Source: Azoarcus taiwanensis (GTDB lineage Bacteria > Pseudomonadota > Gammaproteobacteria > Burkholderiales > Rhodocyclaceae). From it: a stretch of DNA of 33,776 nt. A program made the position numbers and the translations under genes. Location of the stretch: positions 1 through 33,776 of the forward strand of contig NZ_WTVM01000032.1 in the NCBI RefSeq assembly GCF_012910885.1. Reading direction: 5' to 3'. Below are positions 7,605-15,184 of the stretch, in pieces. Under the pieces are notes generated by a model. That model did not search any database and was not told the origin of the DNA. It saw only the letters and a program-made list of their open reading frames with translations. Numbering within the stretch: position 1 is the first letter of the stretch; each line of letters begins with the position of its first letter.

Positions 7605-9461
7605 ATGCTCTCGCTGTTCCAGCGCAAAAGGGTGCCACCCGCCGCCGGCACACCGCCCACATCCGCCATCGAAACTCCGAAAGGGTCGATGCGGCCGGAG
7701 TCGGCCGCATCGCTGCTGGCCACGCCGCGCCGGCAGAAACTGCTGGAACACATCTGGCAGCGCACATCGCTCTCGCGCCGGCAGTTCGCCACGCTCTACC
7801 TCGCCCCACTGGAGCGCTACGCCGAGCTGGTCCAGCAGTTCCCGGCCTCCGAGAACCACCACCACGCCTATCCGGGCGGCATGCTGGACCACGGCCTGGA
7901 GATCGTCGCCTATGCGCTGAAATTGCGGCAGTCATACCTGCTGCCTGCGGGCGTCACGCCGGAGGCACAGGCAGCCCAGGCCGAAGCCTGGACCGCAGGC
8001 ACGGCCTACGCGGCCCTGCTGCACGACATCGGCAAGATTGCGGTCGATCTGCACGTCGAGCATGCCGACGGCAGCGTCTGGCATCCCTGGCACGGCCCGC
8101 TGCGAAAGCCCTACCGCTTCCGTTACCGAAAGGAGCGCGAGTACCGCCTGCATAGCGCCGCCACCGGGCTGCTCTACGCGCGCCTTCTCGATCGGGACAT
8201 CTTCGACTGGCTCAGCGGCTATCCCGACCTCTGGGCCGCGCTGCTGTACGTGCTGGCCGGCCAGTACGAGCACGCCGGCACGCTCGGCGAGCTGGTCGTG
8301 CAGGCCGACCAGGCATCGGTCGCCCAAGAACTCGGCGGCGATCCCAGCAAGGCGCTGGCGGCGCCCAAGCATGCGCTGCAACGCAAATTGCTCGACGGCT
8401 TGCGCTACCTGCTCAAGGAAGAATTCAAGTTGAACCAGGCCGGCCCGGCGGACGGTTGGCTGACCCAAGACGCCCTGTGGCTGGTGAGCAAGACCGTCTC
8501 CGACAAGCTGCGCGCACATCTGCTGTCGCAGGGCATCGACGGCATCCCGGCGAGCAACACGGCGGTGTTCAACGTGCTGCAGGATCACGGCATCGTGCAA
8601 CCGACGCCGGATGGCAAGGCGATCTGGAAGGCTGCCGTCACCAGCGACGCCGGCTGGTCGCACGCCTTTACCTTCCTGAAACTCTCGCCGGCGATGATCT
8701 GGGATGCCGCCGACCGGCCGGCGCCGTTCGCAGGCCGTGTGCAGGTCGAAGAGGAACAGGCGGAGCCGACGCCGCAGGCGACAACGGTGGCCGATGGGCC
8801 GCGCGCCGAAGGCATCGAAGCTGCATCCGCGAGCACGGCGCCGATCGCATCCGCAGCCACGGACATCGGCGTGGCCGCGCTGCTCGACCTGCTGGGCGAC
8901 ACTGCTCCATCCACAGCGCCGGAGATCGCCGAGGCCGAGCCGGCCCCTTCGACCGTGCCCCCGCCGCAGATGAGCCTCGCGCCTTCCCAGGATCGCGCGG
9001 AGCCCTCCGGGGCGCACTTCATGGCCTGGCTGCGTCAGAGCATCCAGACGCGCAAGCTCATCATCAACGACGCCAAGGCCCTGGTGCATACCGTCGCCGG
9101 TACGACCTATCTCGTCAGCCCCGGCGTGTTCCAGCGCTACGCGCAGGAGTACCTTCAAGTCGCCGCGCTGGCCAAGCAGGAGAAGCTGGAGGGGTGGCAG
9201 TGGGTACAGAAGCGCTTCGAGAAGCTGGGACAGCACCGCAAGCAGCCGAGCGGGCTGAACATCTGGACCTGCGAAGTCACGGGGCCGCGCAAGTCGCGCC
9301 GGCTGCACGGCTATCTGCTCGCCAGCCCGGAGGCGCTGTTCCGGGAGACGCCGCCAGACAACCCATACCTGCGGCTCCTCAACGAGGCCGCAAAGCGCGA
9401 AGATTCAGCCCTTGGGGGCAAGGAGGGGTCGTCTCAGAAAACGGAAAATAAAGCACGTTAA
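7605..9461 (+). CDS. traI: MobH-type conjugative relaxase TraI, C-terminal tail replaced by transposon insertion
   Basis: The present frame encodes 618 aa. The N-terminal TraI_2 (PF07514) domain is an HD-type metal-binding fold with HHH at 85-87, H96 and the pair H140-D141 (HDIGK), as in MobH relaxases. A Pro/Ala-rich linker (about residues 370-470) leads to a C-terminal TraI_2_C-like domain (about 475-590). The Tn3-family transposon sits at codon 607. The native end can be rebuilt by joining across the 5-bp duplication: it would read KDNDDQG and stop, giving 612 aa. Now residues 607-618 are [12 protein letters not shown], with the stop inside the transposon end. Both conserved domains are intact, so nicking activity is probably kept. 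Role: nicks oriT and pilots the ICE strand into the recipient. Confidence 0.9.
   Translation: MLSLFQRKRVPPAAGTPPTSAIETPKGSMRPESAASLLATPRRQKLLEHIWQRTSLSRRQFATLYLAPLERYAELVQQFPASENHHHAYPGGMLDHGLEIVAYALKLRQSYLLPAGVTPEAQAAQAEAWTAGTAYAALLHDIGKIAVDLHVEHADGSVWHPWHGPLRKPYRFRYRKEREYRLHSAATGLLYARLLDRDIFDWLSGYPDLWAALLYVLAGQYEHAGTLGELVVQADQASVAQELGGDPSKALAAPKHALQRKLLDGLRYLLKEEFKLNQAGPADGWLTQDALWLVSKTVSDKLRAHLLSQGIDGIPASNTAVFNVLQDHGIVQPTPDGKAIWKAAVTSDAGWSHAFTFLKLSPAMIWDAADRPAPFAGRVQVEEEQAEPTPQATTVADGPRAEGIEAASASTAPIASAATDIGVAALLDLLGDTAPSTAPEIAEAEPAPSTVPPPQMSLAPSQDRAEPSGAHFMAWLRQSIQTRKLIINDAKALVHTVAGTTYLVSPGVFQRYAQEYLQVAALAKQEKLEGWQWVQKRFEKLGQHRKQPSGLNIWTCEVTGPRKSRRLHGYLLASPEALFRETPPDNPYLRLLNEAAKREDSALGGKEGSSQKTENKAR
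9420..9424. repeat. Left target-site duplication (AAGGA)
   Basis: AAGGA directly precedes the left terminal inverted repeat and is repeated directly after the right one at 18185-18189. A 5-bp duplication is what Tn3-family transposition makes. The perfect match says the element inserted as a unit and neither end has since been rearranged. Confidence 0.95.
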
Positions 9462-9462
9462 G
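9425..9462 (+). repeat. Left terminal inverted repeat (38 bp) of the ars transposon
   Basis: It begins GGGGTCGTCTCAGAAAACGG and ends GCACGTTAAG, and is the exact reverse complement of 18147-18184. The inner TTAA (9458-9461) supplies stop codons on both strands: TAA for traI (9459-9461, plus) and TAA for tnpR (9460-9458, minus). Confidence 0.97.
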
Positions 9463-10021
9463 CTCCAATTTCGCGCAGGTACTGGTACAACGTTTCGCGG
9501 CTGATGCCAAATTCACGGGCCAGCTTTGCCTTTTGTTCGCCGGCCTTGACGCGTTGCAGAAGTTCAGCGGCGCGTTCGGGCGAAAGCGCTTTCTTGCGGC
9601 CCCTGTAAGCTCCGCGCTGTTTGGCGAGCGCGATGCCTTCCCTCTGCCGCTCGCGGATCAATGCTCGCTCGAACTCGGCGAACGCGCCCATGACCGACAA
9701 CATCAAGTTCGCCATCGGCGAATCCTCGCCGGTGAAGGTCAGGCATTCTTTGACGAACTCGATGCGCACACCGCGCCTGGTCAGCTTTTGCACAAGGCGG
9801 CGCAGGTCATCGAGGTTGCGGGCCAAGCGATCCATGCTGTGCACCACCACCGTATCTCCTTCGCGCACGAAGGCCAGCAGCGAGTCAAGTTCTGGGCGCT
9901 GGGTGTCCTTGCCCGATGCCTTGTCGGTGAATACCTTTCCGACTTCGACCTGTTCCAGTTGCCGCTCCGGGTTTTGGTCGAAGCTGCTGACTCGGACGTA
10001 GCCGATACGTTGACCTTGCAA
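9458..10021 (-). CDS. tnpR: Serine resolvase TnpR
   Basis: The 187-aa site-specific recombinase has nucleophile S12 in YVRVSS, the resolvase core (GDTVVVHSMDRLARNLDDLR, then MANLMLSVMGAFAEFERALIRERQREG) and a C-terminal helix-turn-helix (AKLAREFGISRETLYQYLR). It closely resembles Tn21/Tn501-type TnpR. The start is taken as TTG at 10021, because relatives begin (M)QGQRIGYVRVSS and a G-rich run lies just upstream. A longer frame to 10081 gives an untypical N-terminus. It resolves transposition cointegrates at res, which lies directly upstream. Its stop codon is made by the left inverted repeat. It faces away from tnpA, with about 5.2 kb between the two genes. Confidence 0.93.
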   Translation of the reverse strand: MQGQRIGYVRVSSFDQNPERQLEQVEVGKVFTDKASGKDTQRPELDSLLAFVREGDTVVVHSMDRLARNLDDLRRLVQKLTRRGVRIEFVKECLTFTGEDSPMANLMLSVMGAFAEFERALIRERQREGIALAKQRGAYRGRKKALSPERAAELLQRVKAGEQKAKLAREFGISRETLYQYLREIGA

Positions 10022-10041
10022 GATGCCCCCAAACAGAAAAG

Positions 10042-10160
10042 TGTCAGGAATAAATCTATGACCTTGAGCAGCCTGTGTCAATAAATTAAGCGATGGAGTC
10101 TATCCGGACGTTTCTGGGTAGGCTGTCCTGACGTCAGGTTAGGGCATAGTCTAAGCGGAC
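10042..10160. promoter_or_regulatory. res recombination site with tnpR promoter region
   Basis: Between tnpR and arsR lie three blocks each led by a TGTCA or CGTCAG motif: 10042-10046, 10076-10080 and 10132-10137. The last is part of a longer dyad, TTAG-N8-CTAA at 10139-10154 with a central AT, a typical resolvase crossover core. The three-subsite layout matches Tn21-subgroup res sites, with the crossover site farthest from tnpR. Subsite borders are by eye. Confidence 0.65.
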
Positions 10161-10172
10161 AGAGCAACGCGC

Positions 10173-10208
10173 TTGCATCGTTTGATATTTGTAGTATTAT
10201 TTAAATAT
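10173..10208 (+). promoter_or_regulatory. arsR promoter with overlapping dyad (candidate ArsR operator)
   Basis: TTGCAT (10173-10178) and TATTAT (10195-10200), spaced 16 bp, make a good sigma70 promoter. The predicted transcription start falls at or next to the arsR ATG at 10207, so the mRNA would be leaderless; no Shine-Dalgarno sequence is present. The dyad ATATTT-N12-AAATAT (10185-10208) covers the -10 box, where ArsR repressors usually bind. ATATTTG recurs before arsD at 11073. Confidence 0.65.
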
Positions 10209-10584
10209 GGAAAAGCAAGTCGCAACATCGATCTTCGAATCCCTCTCATCGGGCTTGCGCTTGGACGTGTTCAGGCTGTTGGTCAAGAAGGGGCCAGACG
10301 GCATGGTGGCGGGCGAGATTGCGAACGCGCTGGATGTGCCGCCGGCCAACCTCTCTTTTCACCTGAAGGCGCTGTCACAAGCTCGCTTGGTGACGGTTGA
10401 GCAGGAGGGCCGCTTCCAACGTTACCGAGCGAACATCCCGTTAATGTTGGATTTGATTGCGTACCTCACCGAAGAATGCTGTTCGGGTAGCCCCGATCAA
10501 TGCCTTGAACTGCGTACCGCCTCGAAGTGTTCCGAGGAGTTCTTGCCGCTCCTGTCACCCACTCCAGCGAAAGCGACAACATGA
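10207..10584 (+). CDS. arsR: ArsR-family arsenite-responsive repressor
   Basis: The 125-aa winged-helix protein has the SmtB/ArsR recognition region VAGEIANALDVPPANLSFHLKALSQARLV (about residues 34-62). It lacks the ELCVCDL site of the R773-type ArsR. Instead it has a C-terminal C91-C92 and C99 cluster (EECCSGSPDQC), resembling the Acidithiobacillus-type ArsR, which binds As(III) through C-terminal cysteines. A further C108 follows. The start at 10207 coincides with the predicted transcript start. It overlaps arsC by ATGA. It represses the ars operon until arsenite binds. Confidence 0.92.
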   Translation: MEKQVATSIFESLSSGLRLDVFRLLVKKGPDGMVAGEIANALDVPPANLSFHLKALSQARLVTVEQEGRFQRYRANIPLMLDLIAYLTEECCSGSPDQCLELRTASKCSEEFLPLLSPTPAKATT

Positions 10585-11060
10585 ATATTCTGTTTCTTTG
10601 TACCGGTAACTCCTGCCGTTCCATCCTGGCGGAAGCGACCTTCAACCACTTGGCTCCGACAGGCTGGAAAGCGATGAGTGCGGGAAGTCAGCCGACCGGG
10701 ACCGTCCATCCGCGTTCCCTGGCGCTCTTGGCGCGTGAAGGTATCGACACGAACGGACTGCACAGTAAATCATGGGACAACCTGCCGCAGGTCCCGGATG
10801 TGGTCATCACCGTGTGCTCGAATGCTGCTGGGGAAACCTGTCCGGCGTATCTTGGCGCGGTACTGCGTGCGCATTGGGGTGTTGACGATCCCGCTCATGC
10901 CACAGGGACCGAAGCGGAAATCGAAGCCGCGTTCACGACGGCCTACCGTATCTTGCGGCGTCGCATCGAAGCCTTCCTCGCGCTGCCGTTGGCGCAGCTT
11001 GCGCACGACCGGACACGCTTGAAGGCGGAACTGGATCGGATTGGGGCGCTTTCGGCGTAG
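10581..11060 (+). CDS. arsC: Arsenate reductase, low-molecular-weight phosphatase type
   Basis: The 159-aa protein has the P-loop CTGNSCRS at residues 7-14 (C7 nucleophile, R13), which defines the ArsC class built on the low-molecular-weight tyrosine phosphatase fold. A second cysteine pair, C79 and C87 (VCSNAAGETCP), matches the redox relay of thioredoxin-linked ArsC. It reduces arsenate to arsenite in the cytoplasm, the form exported by ArsB. ATG 10581 lies in an ATGA overlap with arsR; the frame runs upstream to 10527 but coupling favours 10581. The C-terminal extension (about 130-159) is helical and slightly longer than in the Gram-positive enzyme. Confidence 0.93.
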   Translation: MNILFLCTGNSCRSILAEATFNHLAPTGWKAMSAGSQPTGTVHPRSLALLAREGIDTNGLHSKSWDNLPQVPDVVITVCSNAAGETCPAYLGAVLRAHWGVDDPAHATGTEAEIEAAFTTAYRILRRRIEAFLALPLAQLAHDRTRLKAELDRIGALSA

Positions 11061-11100
11061 TTTTTTTAACTTATATTTGAATACTTGATGGAGAGTTTAA
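11061..11100 (+). promoter_or_regulatory. arsC-arsD intercistronic region with T-run and repeated ATATTTG motif
   Basis: Seven T residues (11061-11067) directly follow the arsC stop, and a short GC hairpin (about 11047-11056) precedes them, so partial termination is possible. ATATTTG at 11073-11079 repeats the left arm of the candidate ArsR operator at 10185. GGAG at 11090-11093 is the arsD ribosome binding site. A second, internal control point is an inference. Confidence 0.35.
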
Positions 11101-11469
11101 ATGAAGAAGATCGAAGTGTTTGACCCATCGCTGTGTTGCAGCACCGGCGTCTGCGGCGTGGAGGTTGACCAAGCCTTGGTGACTTTTGCTGCTGATGTTG
11201 ATTGGGCGAAGCAGAACGGCGCGCACATCGAGCGCTACAACCTGGCGCAGCAGCCACAGATGTTTGCCGACAACGCGACCGTAAAAGGATTTTTGCAGCG
11301 CTCCGGTCAGGGTGCGCTACCACTGATCCTGGTCGATGGTGAAGTGGCGCTCGCGGGACGTTATCCGAAGCGGGCTGAATTGGCCCTCTGGATCGGCATT
11401 GATCAACCGGCAGACGCCGCCAAGCCGGCGACGGGCGGTTGCTGCTCCGGCCCGCGTGGCTGCTGCTGA
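11101..11469 (+). CDS. arsD: Arsenite metallochaperone ArsD
   Basis: The 122-aa protein carries all the ArsD cysteine sites: C12-C13 and C18 (SLCCSTGVCG), needed to pass arsenite to ArsA, and two C-terminal vicinal pairs, C114-C115 and C121-C122 (GGCCSGPRGCC), as in R773 ArsD. The FDPSLCCSTGVCG start is a family hallmark. It delivers As(III) to the ArsA ATPase and has weak repressor activity in studied systems. GGAG at 11090-11093 is the ribosome binding site. It ends 17 bp before arsA. Confidence 0.95.
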   Translation: MKKIEVFDPSLCCSTGVCGVEVDQALVTFAADVDWAKQNGAHIERYNLAQQPQMFADNATVKGFLQRSGQGALPLILVDGEVALAGRYPKRAELALWIGIDQPADAAKPATGGCCSGPRGCC

Positions 11470-11486
11470 ACAACATGGAGAAAACA

Positions 11487-13250
11487 ATGATGAAATTCCT
11501 GCAACTTCCTCCCCGTTTTCTGTTTTTCACGGGCAAGGGTGGCGTCGGCAAGACCTCGATTGCCTGCGCCACGGCCATTCAGTTAGCCGAAGCCGGAAAG
11601 CGCGTCCTCCTGGTCAGTACCGACCCGGCATCCAATGTCGGGCAGGTATTTGGTGTCGATATCGGTAATCGCGTCACACCGATTCCGGCGGTTCCACGTC
11701 TTTCTGCTCTGGAGATTGATCCCGAGGCAGCGGCCAGTGCCTATCGGGAGCGCCTGGTCGGCCCGGTCCGCGGCGTGCTTCCTGATGACGTGGTGAAGGG
11801 CATCGAGGAATCGTTGTCCGGCGCGTGCACCACCGAAATTGCCGCATTTGACGAGTTCACCGCGCTACTGACCAACGCGGCACTCACGGCTGATTACGAG
11901 CACATCATCTTTGACACTGCGCCCACCGGCCACACTATCCGCTTGCTGCAACTGCCGGGTGCGTGGAGCGGCTTCCTGGAAGCCGGCAAGGGCGATGCCT
12001 CGTGCCTCGGCCCGCTGGCCGGTCTGGAAAAGCAGCGTACACAGTACAAGGCGGCTGTTGAAGCCTTGGCTGATCCGCTGCAAACCCGCCTGGTGCTGGT
12101 CGCTCGCGCCCAGCAGGCGACCTTGCGCGAGGTAGCCCGAACCCACGAAGAACTGGCAGCCATAGGCCTCAAACAGCAACATCTCGTCATCAACGGCATC
12201 CTGCCTCACGTCGAAGCCGCTACCGACCCGCTGGCCGCTGCAATCCACGAACGGGAACAAACGGCGCTGAAGAACATCCCGGCTACGTTGACTGCGCTTC
12301 CGCGTGATCATGTAGAACTCAAGCCCTTCAATCTCGTCGGCCTTGAAGCACTGCGGCAGTTGCTGACCGACCTTCCTCCACAATCACCCGCAGCGGTTGA
12401 TTCCCCGATCGAACTCGACGAGCCCAGCGTGGCCGAGCTGATCGACGGCATCGCGGCGGATGGACACGGGCTGATCATGTTGATGGGCAAGGGTGGTGTA
12501 GGCAAGACAACCCTGGCGGCCGCCATCGCGGTCGAACTGGCGCATCGCGGCTTACCGGTGCATCTGACGACCTCCGATCCTGCTGCCCACTTGACCGACA
12601 CACTGGATTCCTCGCTCGATAATCTGACCGTGAGCCGAATCGATCCGCATGCCGAGACCGAGCGCTATCGCCAGCACGTCCTGGAAACCAAGGGCGCTCA
12701 ACTCGATGCCGAAGGTCGCGCGCTGTTGGAAGAGGATCTGCGTTCGCCCTGCACGGAAGAGATTGCGGTCTTCCAGGCGTTCTCCCGCATCATTCGCGAG
12801 GCCGGGAAAAAGTTCGTCGTCATGGACACGGCCCCGACCGGGCACACCTTGCTCCTGCTCGACGCGACGGGTGCGTATCACCGCGAAGTGTCACGACAAA
12901 TGGGCAAGACCGGCGTGCACTTCACGACGCCGATGATGCAATTGCAGGACCCGAAGCAAACGAAGGTACTCGTCGTCACGCTGGCAGAGACGACGCCGGT
13001 ACTGGAGGCCGCCAACCTGCAAGCTGACTTGCGCCGTGCCGGGATCGAGCCATGGGCCTGGATCATCAACACAAGCGTGGCGGCGGCTTTGGCCAAGTCG
13101 CCGTTACTGCGTCAGCGTGCGGCCAACGAGCTACGCGAAATCAGCGCCGTGGCCAATCAGCACGCGGACCGTTACGCGGTTGTCCCGCTTCTGAAGGAAG
13201 AACCGATCGGTGCAGAACGACTGCGTGCGCTCATCCATCCCCAAACATAG
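11487..13250 (+). CDS. arsA: Arsenite-stimulated ATPase ArsA (two-domain)
   Basis: The 587-aa protein contains two homologous halves, A1 and A2. Each has a deviant Walker A (GKGGVGKTS at 16-24, GKGGVGKTT at 334-342) and a DTAPTGHT signature (143-150, 447-454). The three arsenite-binding cysteines of R773 ArsA are present at C114, C173 and C422. It is the cytoplasmic ATPase that docks on ArsB and drives arsenite and antimonite efflux. ATG 11487 is chosen because GGAGAAA at 11477 is a good ribosome binding site at 6-nt spacing; in-frame ATGs at 11475 and 11439 lack one. The length is normal for the family. Confidence 0.96.
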   Translation: MMKFLQLPPRFLFFTGKGGVGKTSIACATAIQLAEAGKRVLLVSTDPASNVGQVFGVDIGNRVTPIPAVPRLSALEIDPEAAASAYRERLVGPVRGVLPDDVVKGIEESLSGACTTEIAAFDEFTALLTNAALTADYEHIIFDTAPTGHTIRLLQLPGAWSGFLEAGKGDASCLGPLAGLEKQRTQYKAAVEALADPLQTRLVLVARAQQATLREVARTHEELAAIGLKQQHLVINGILPHVEAATDPLAAAIHEREQTALKNIPATLTALPRDHVELKPFNLVGLEALRQLLTDLPPQSPAAVDSPIELDEPSVAELIDGIAADGHGLIMLMGKGGVGKTTLAAAIAVELAHRGLPVHLTTSDPAAHLTDTLDSSLDNLTVSRIDPHAETERYRQHVLETKGAQLDAEGRALLEEDLRSPCTEEIAVFQAFSRIIREAGKKFVVMDTAPTGHTLLLLDATGAYHREVSRQMGKTGVHFTTPMMQLQDPKQTKVLVVTLAETTPVLEAANLQADLRRAGIEPWAWIINTSVAAALAKSPLLRQRAANELREISAVANQHADRYAVVPLLKEEPIGAERLRALIHPQT

Positions 13251-13260
13251 GAGATCGACC

Positions 13261-13734
13261 ATGTTGATCCGGAATTACATGACGCCCGATCCGGTAACCA
13301 TTCAACCTGAAACACCGGTTGAGGACATCGCGAGGCTGCTGCTTGCCCATCGCATCAACGGCGTTCCGGTGGTCGACGGCGCTGGTCGGCTGATCGGCGT
13401 TGTGACTGCGGAGGACTTGATTCACCGGGGAGCGGACGAACGGCTTGAACCACGTGAATCGATTTGGAAGGAGAATTTCTGGGTTTCCTTTCTTGGCCCA
13501 AAGGGGACACAGCGTGACAAGGCCGAGGGGCGTACTGCCGCAGAGGTAATGACCACGGAAGTGCATAGCGTCGCGCCTGCCATGCATCCCTCCGTTGCAG
13601 CCCGGCTGATGGTGGATCATCACTTAACGTCCCTTCCTGTCGTGGAGGATGGGAAAGTGATCGGCGTCATCTCCCGGATTGACCTCTTGAGCCTTCTTAA
13701 AGAACTCGAAAACCCGCTGAAAAGAGAGAATTGA
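13261..13734 (+). CDS. CBS-domain pair protein of the ars operon
   Basis: The 157-aa product has two CBS motifs: residues about 1-60 ([33 protein letters not shown], then GVVTAEDL) and about 95-150 ([35 protein letters not shown], then GVISRIDLL). CBS pairs bind adenine nucleotides and act as energy sensors. AGGAG at 13250-13254 precedes ATG 13261. The gene lies between arsA and arsB, whose GTG start is 1 bp after its stop. Similar genes are reported in arsenic transposons of acidophiles. A role as nucleotide-responsive modulator of the ArsA-ArsB pump is inferred only from this placement. Confidence 0.9.
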   Translation: MLIRNYMTPDPVTIQPETPVEDIARLLLAHRINGVPVVDGAGRLIGVVTAEDLIHRGADERLEPRESIWKENFWVSFLGPKGTQRDKAEGRTAAEVMTTEVHSVAPAMHPSVAARLMVDHHLTSLPVVEDGKVIGVISRIDLLSLLKELENPLKREN

Positions 13735-13735
13735 C

Positions 13736-15022
13736 GTGATTGCCGCACTCCTGATTTTTCTTGCCACTATCGTCCTGGTGATCTGGCAACCGCGCGGGCT
13801 GGGCATTGGCTGGAGTGCGACGCTTGGCGCTATCGTGGCGTTACTGTCCGGTGTCGTTCACTTCGGTGATATTCCTGTCGTCTGGCAGATCGTGTGGAAC
13901 GCCACGGCCGCATTCATTGCCATCATCATCATTAGCCTGTTGCTCGATGAGGCTGGCTTTTTCGAATGGGCAGCCTTGCACGTCGCACGCTGGGGCGGCG
14001 GGAAAGGACGTATGCTGTTTGCGCTGATCATCCTGCTGGGTGCAGCCGTCGCCGCGCTTTTCGCCAACGATGGCGCAGCACTGATTCTCACGCCAATCGT
14101 CATGGCCATGTTGTTGGCACTGGGGTTCAGTCCGGCGGCAACGCTCGCCTTCGTCATGGCGGCCGGTTTCATCGCAGATGCCGCCAGCTTGCCGCTTGTC
14201 GTATCCAACCTGGTCAACATCGTCTCCGCCGACTTTTTCAATATCGGGTTCAATGACTACGCTGCGGTGATGATTCCGGTGAATATTGTCGCCATCATTG
14301 CCTCTCTGGCCGTGCTGTCGATCTATTTCCGCCGCAGCATCCCCGCACGCTACGACGTGAATCAGTTGAAACAGCCGAATGAGGCCATTCGCGATGTGGC
14401 TACGTTTCGTTTCGGCTGGGTGGTTCTGGCCCTGCTGCTGGTCGGATTCTTCGGCCTTGAGCCGCTAGGCGTGCCGGTTAGCGCCGTGGCTGCCGCAGGC
14501 GCCCTGCTGTTGCTCGTCGTCGCTGCGCGCGGGCATGTCATCAGCACCCGCAAGGTGATCCGTGAAGCGCCTTGGCAAATTGTCGTTTTCTCGCTGGGAA
14601 TGTATCTCGTGGTCTATGGGTTGCGTAACCAAGGCCTGACGGAGCATATCGCAAGGCTGCTGGATTACTTCGCACAAGGCGGTGTATGGGGCGCCGCCTT
14701 TGGAACTGGCTTCCTCACAGCGCTGCTGTCCTCGGCCATGAACAACATGCCGACGGTACTGGTGGGCGCCCTGTCCATTGATGCCACAAGCGCAACGGGC
14801 GTGGTGAAGGACGCGATGATCTACGCCAATGTGATCGGTAGTGACCTGGGGCCAAAGGTCACCCCGATCGGCTCGCTGGCGACGTTGCTTTGGCTGCATG
14901 TGCTGGCGCGCAAGGGAATGACAATCACATGGGGGTATTACTTCAAGGTGGGCATTGTGCTAACCGTCCCCGTACTCGCGGCGACCCTGGCAGCGCTGGC
15001 ACTGCGCCTGAGTCTCACTTGA
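13736..15022 (+). CDS. arsB: Arsenite efflux membrane protein ArsB
   Basis: The 428-aa very hydrophobic protein fits the 12-helix ArsB/NhaD ion-transporter fold. Family blocks are visible: [20 protein letters not shown] (residues about 110-130), [26 protein letters not shown] (about 142-168), [16 protein letters not shown] (about 335-350) and [22 protein letters not shown] (about 363-385). It exports arsenite and antimonite from the cytoplasm, alone using the proton gradient or with ArsA as an ATP-driven pump. The start is GTG at 13736, 1 bp after the CBS stop, so it is coupled. It is the last gene of the ars operon. Confidence 0.96.
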   Translation: MIAALLIFLATIVLVIWQPRGLGIGWSATLGAIVALLSGVVHFGDIPVVWQIVWNATAAFIAIIIISLLLDEAGFFEWAALHVARWGGGKGRMLFALIILLGAAVAALFANDGAALILTPIVMAMLLALGFSPAATLAFVMAAGFIADAASLPLVVSNLVNIVSADFFNIGFNDYAAVMIPVNIVAIIASLAVLSIYFRRSIPARYDVNQLKQPNEAIRDVATFRFGWVVLALLLVGFFGLEPLGVPVSAVAAAGALLLLVVAARGHVISTRKVIREAPWQIVVFSLGMYLVVYGLRNQGLTEHIARLLDYFAQGGVWGAAFGTGFLTALLSSAMNNMPTVLVGALSIDATSATGVVKDAMIYANVIGSDLGPKVTPIGSLATLLWLHVLARKGMTITWGYYFKVGIVLTVPVLAATLAALALRLSLT

Positions 15023-15184
15023 TGCGCGCGGAGCGCTGTTTGCAGACATACAGTATTGGAGTGAAGAAGGGTGAGCGGCTTGGCGTATGGCTATTCTCTT
15101 GAGTGCGGTCATCGGGATACCGCTCTATATCGCCTTTTTTAGCGGAACTGGATTTACTCGGCCATAGAAAGAAAAAGAGCATCC
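15023..15184 (+). promoter_or_regulatory. arsB-tnpA intergenic region with weak terminator-like hairpin
   Basis: GCGGT (15105-15109) pairs with ACCGC (15119-15123). A run of six T follows at 15135-15140, but 11 nt separate it from the stem, so termination would be inefficient. GAAAAAGAG before ATG 15185 is an A-rich ribosome binding region. Beyond this I see no further coding or res-like structure. Confidence 0.3.

Noticed and set aside
6640..7920. 426-aa plus-strand frame across abiEii and into traI
   Set aside because: Arg/Ala-rich second-frame shadow of two well-supported genes; it also crosses the intergenic repeat region.
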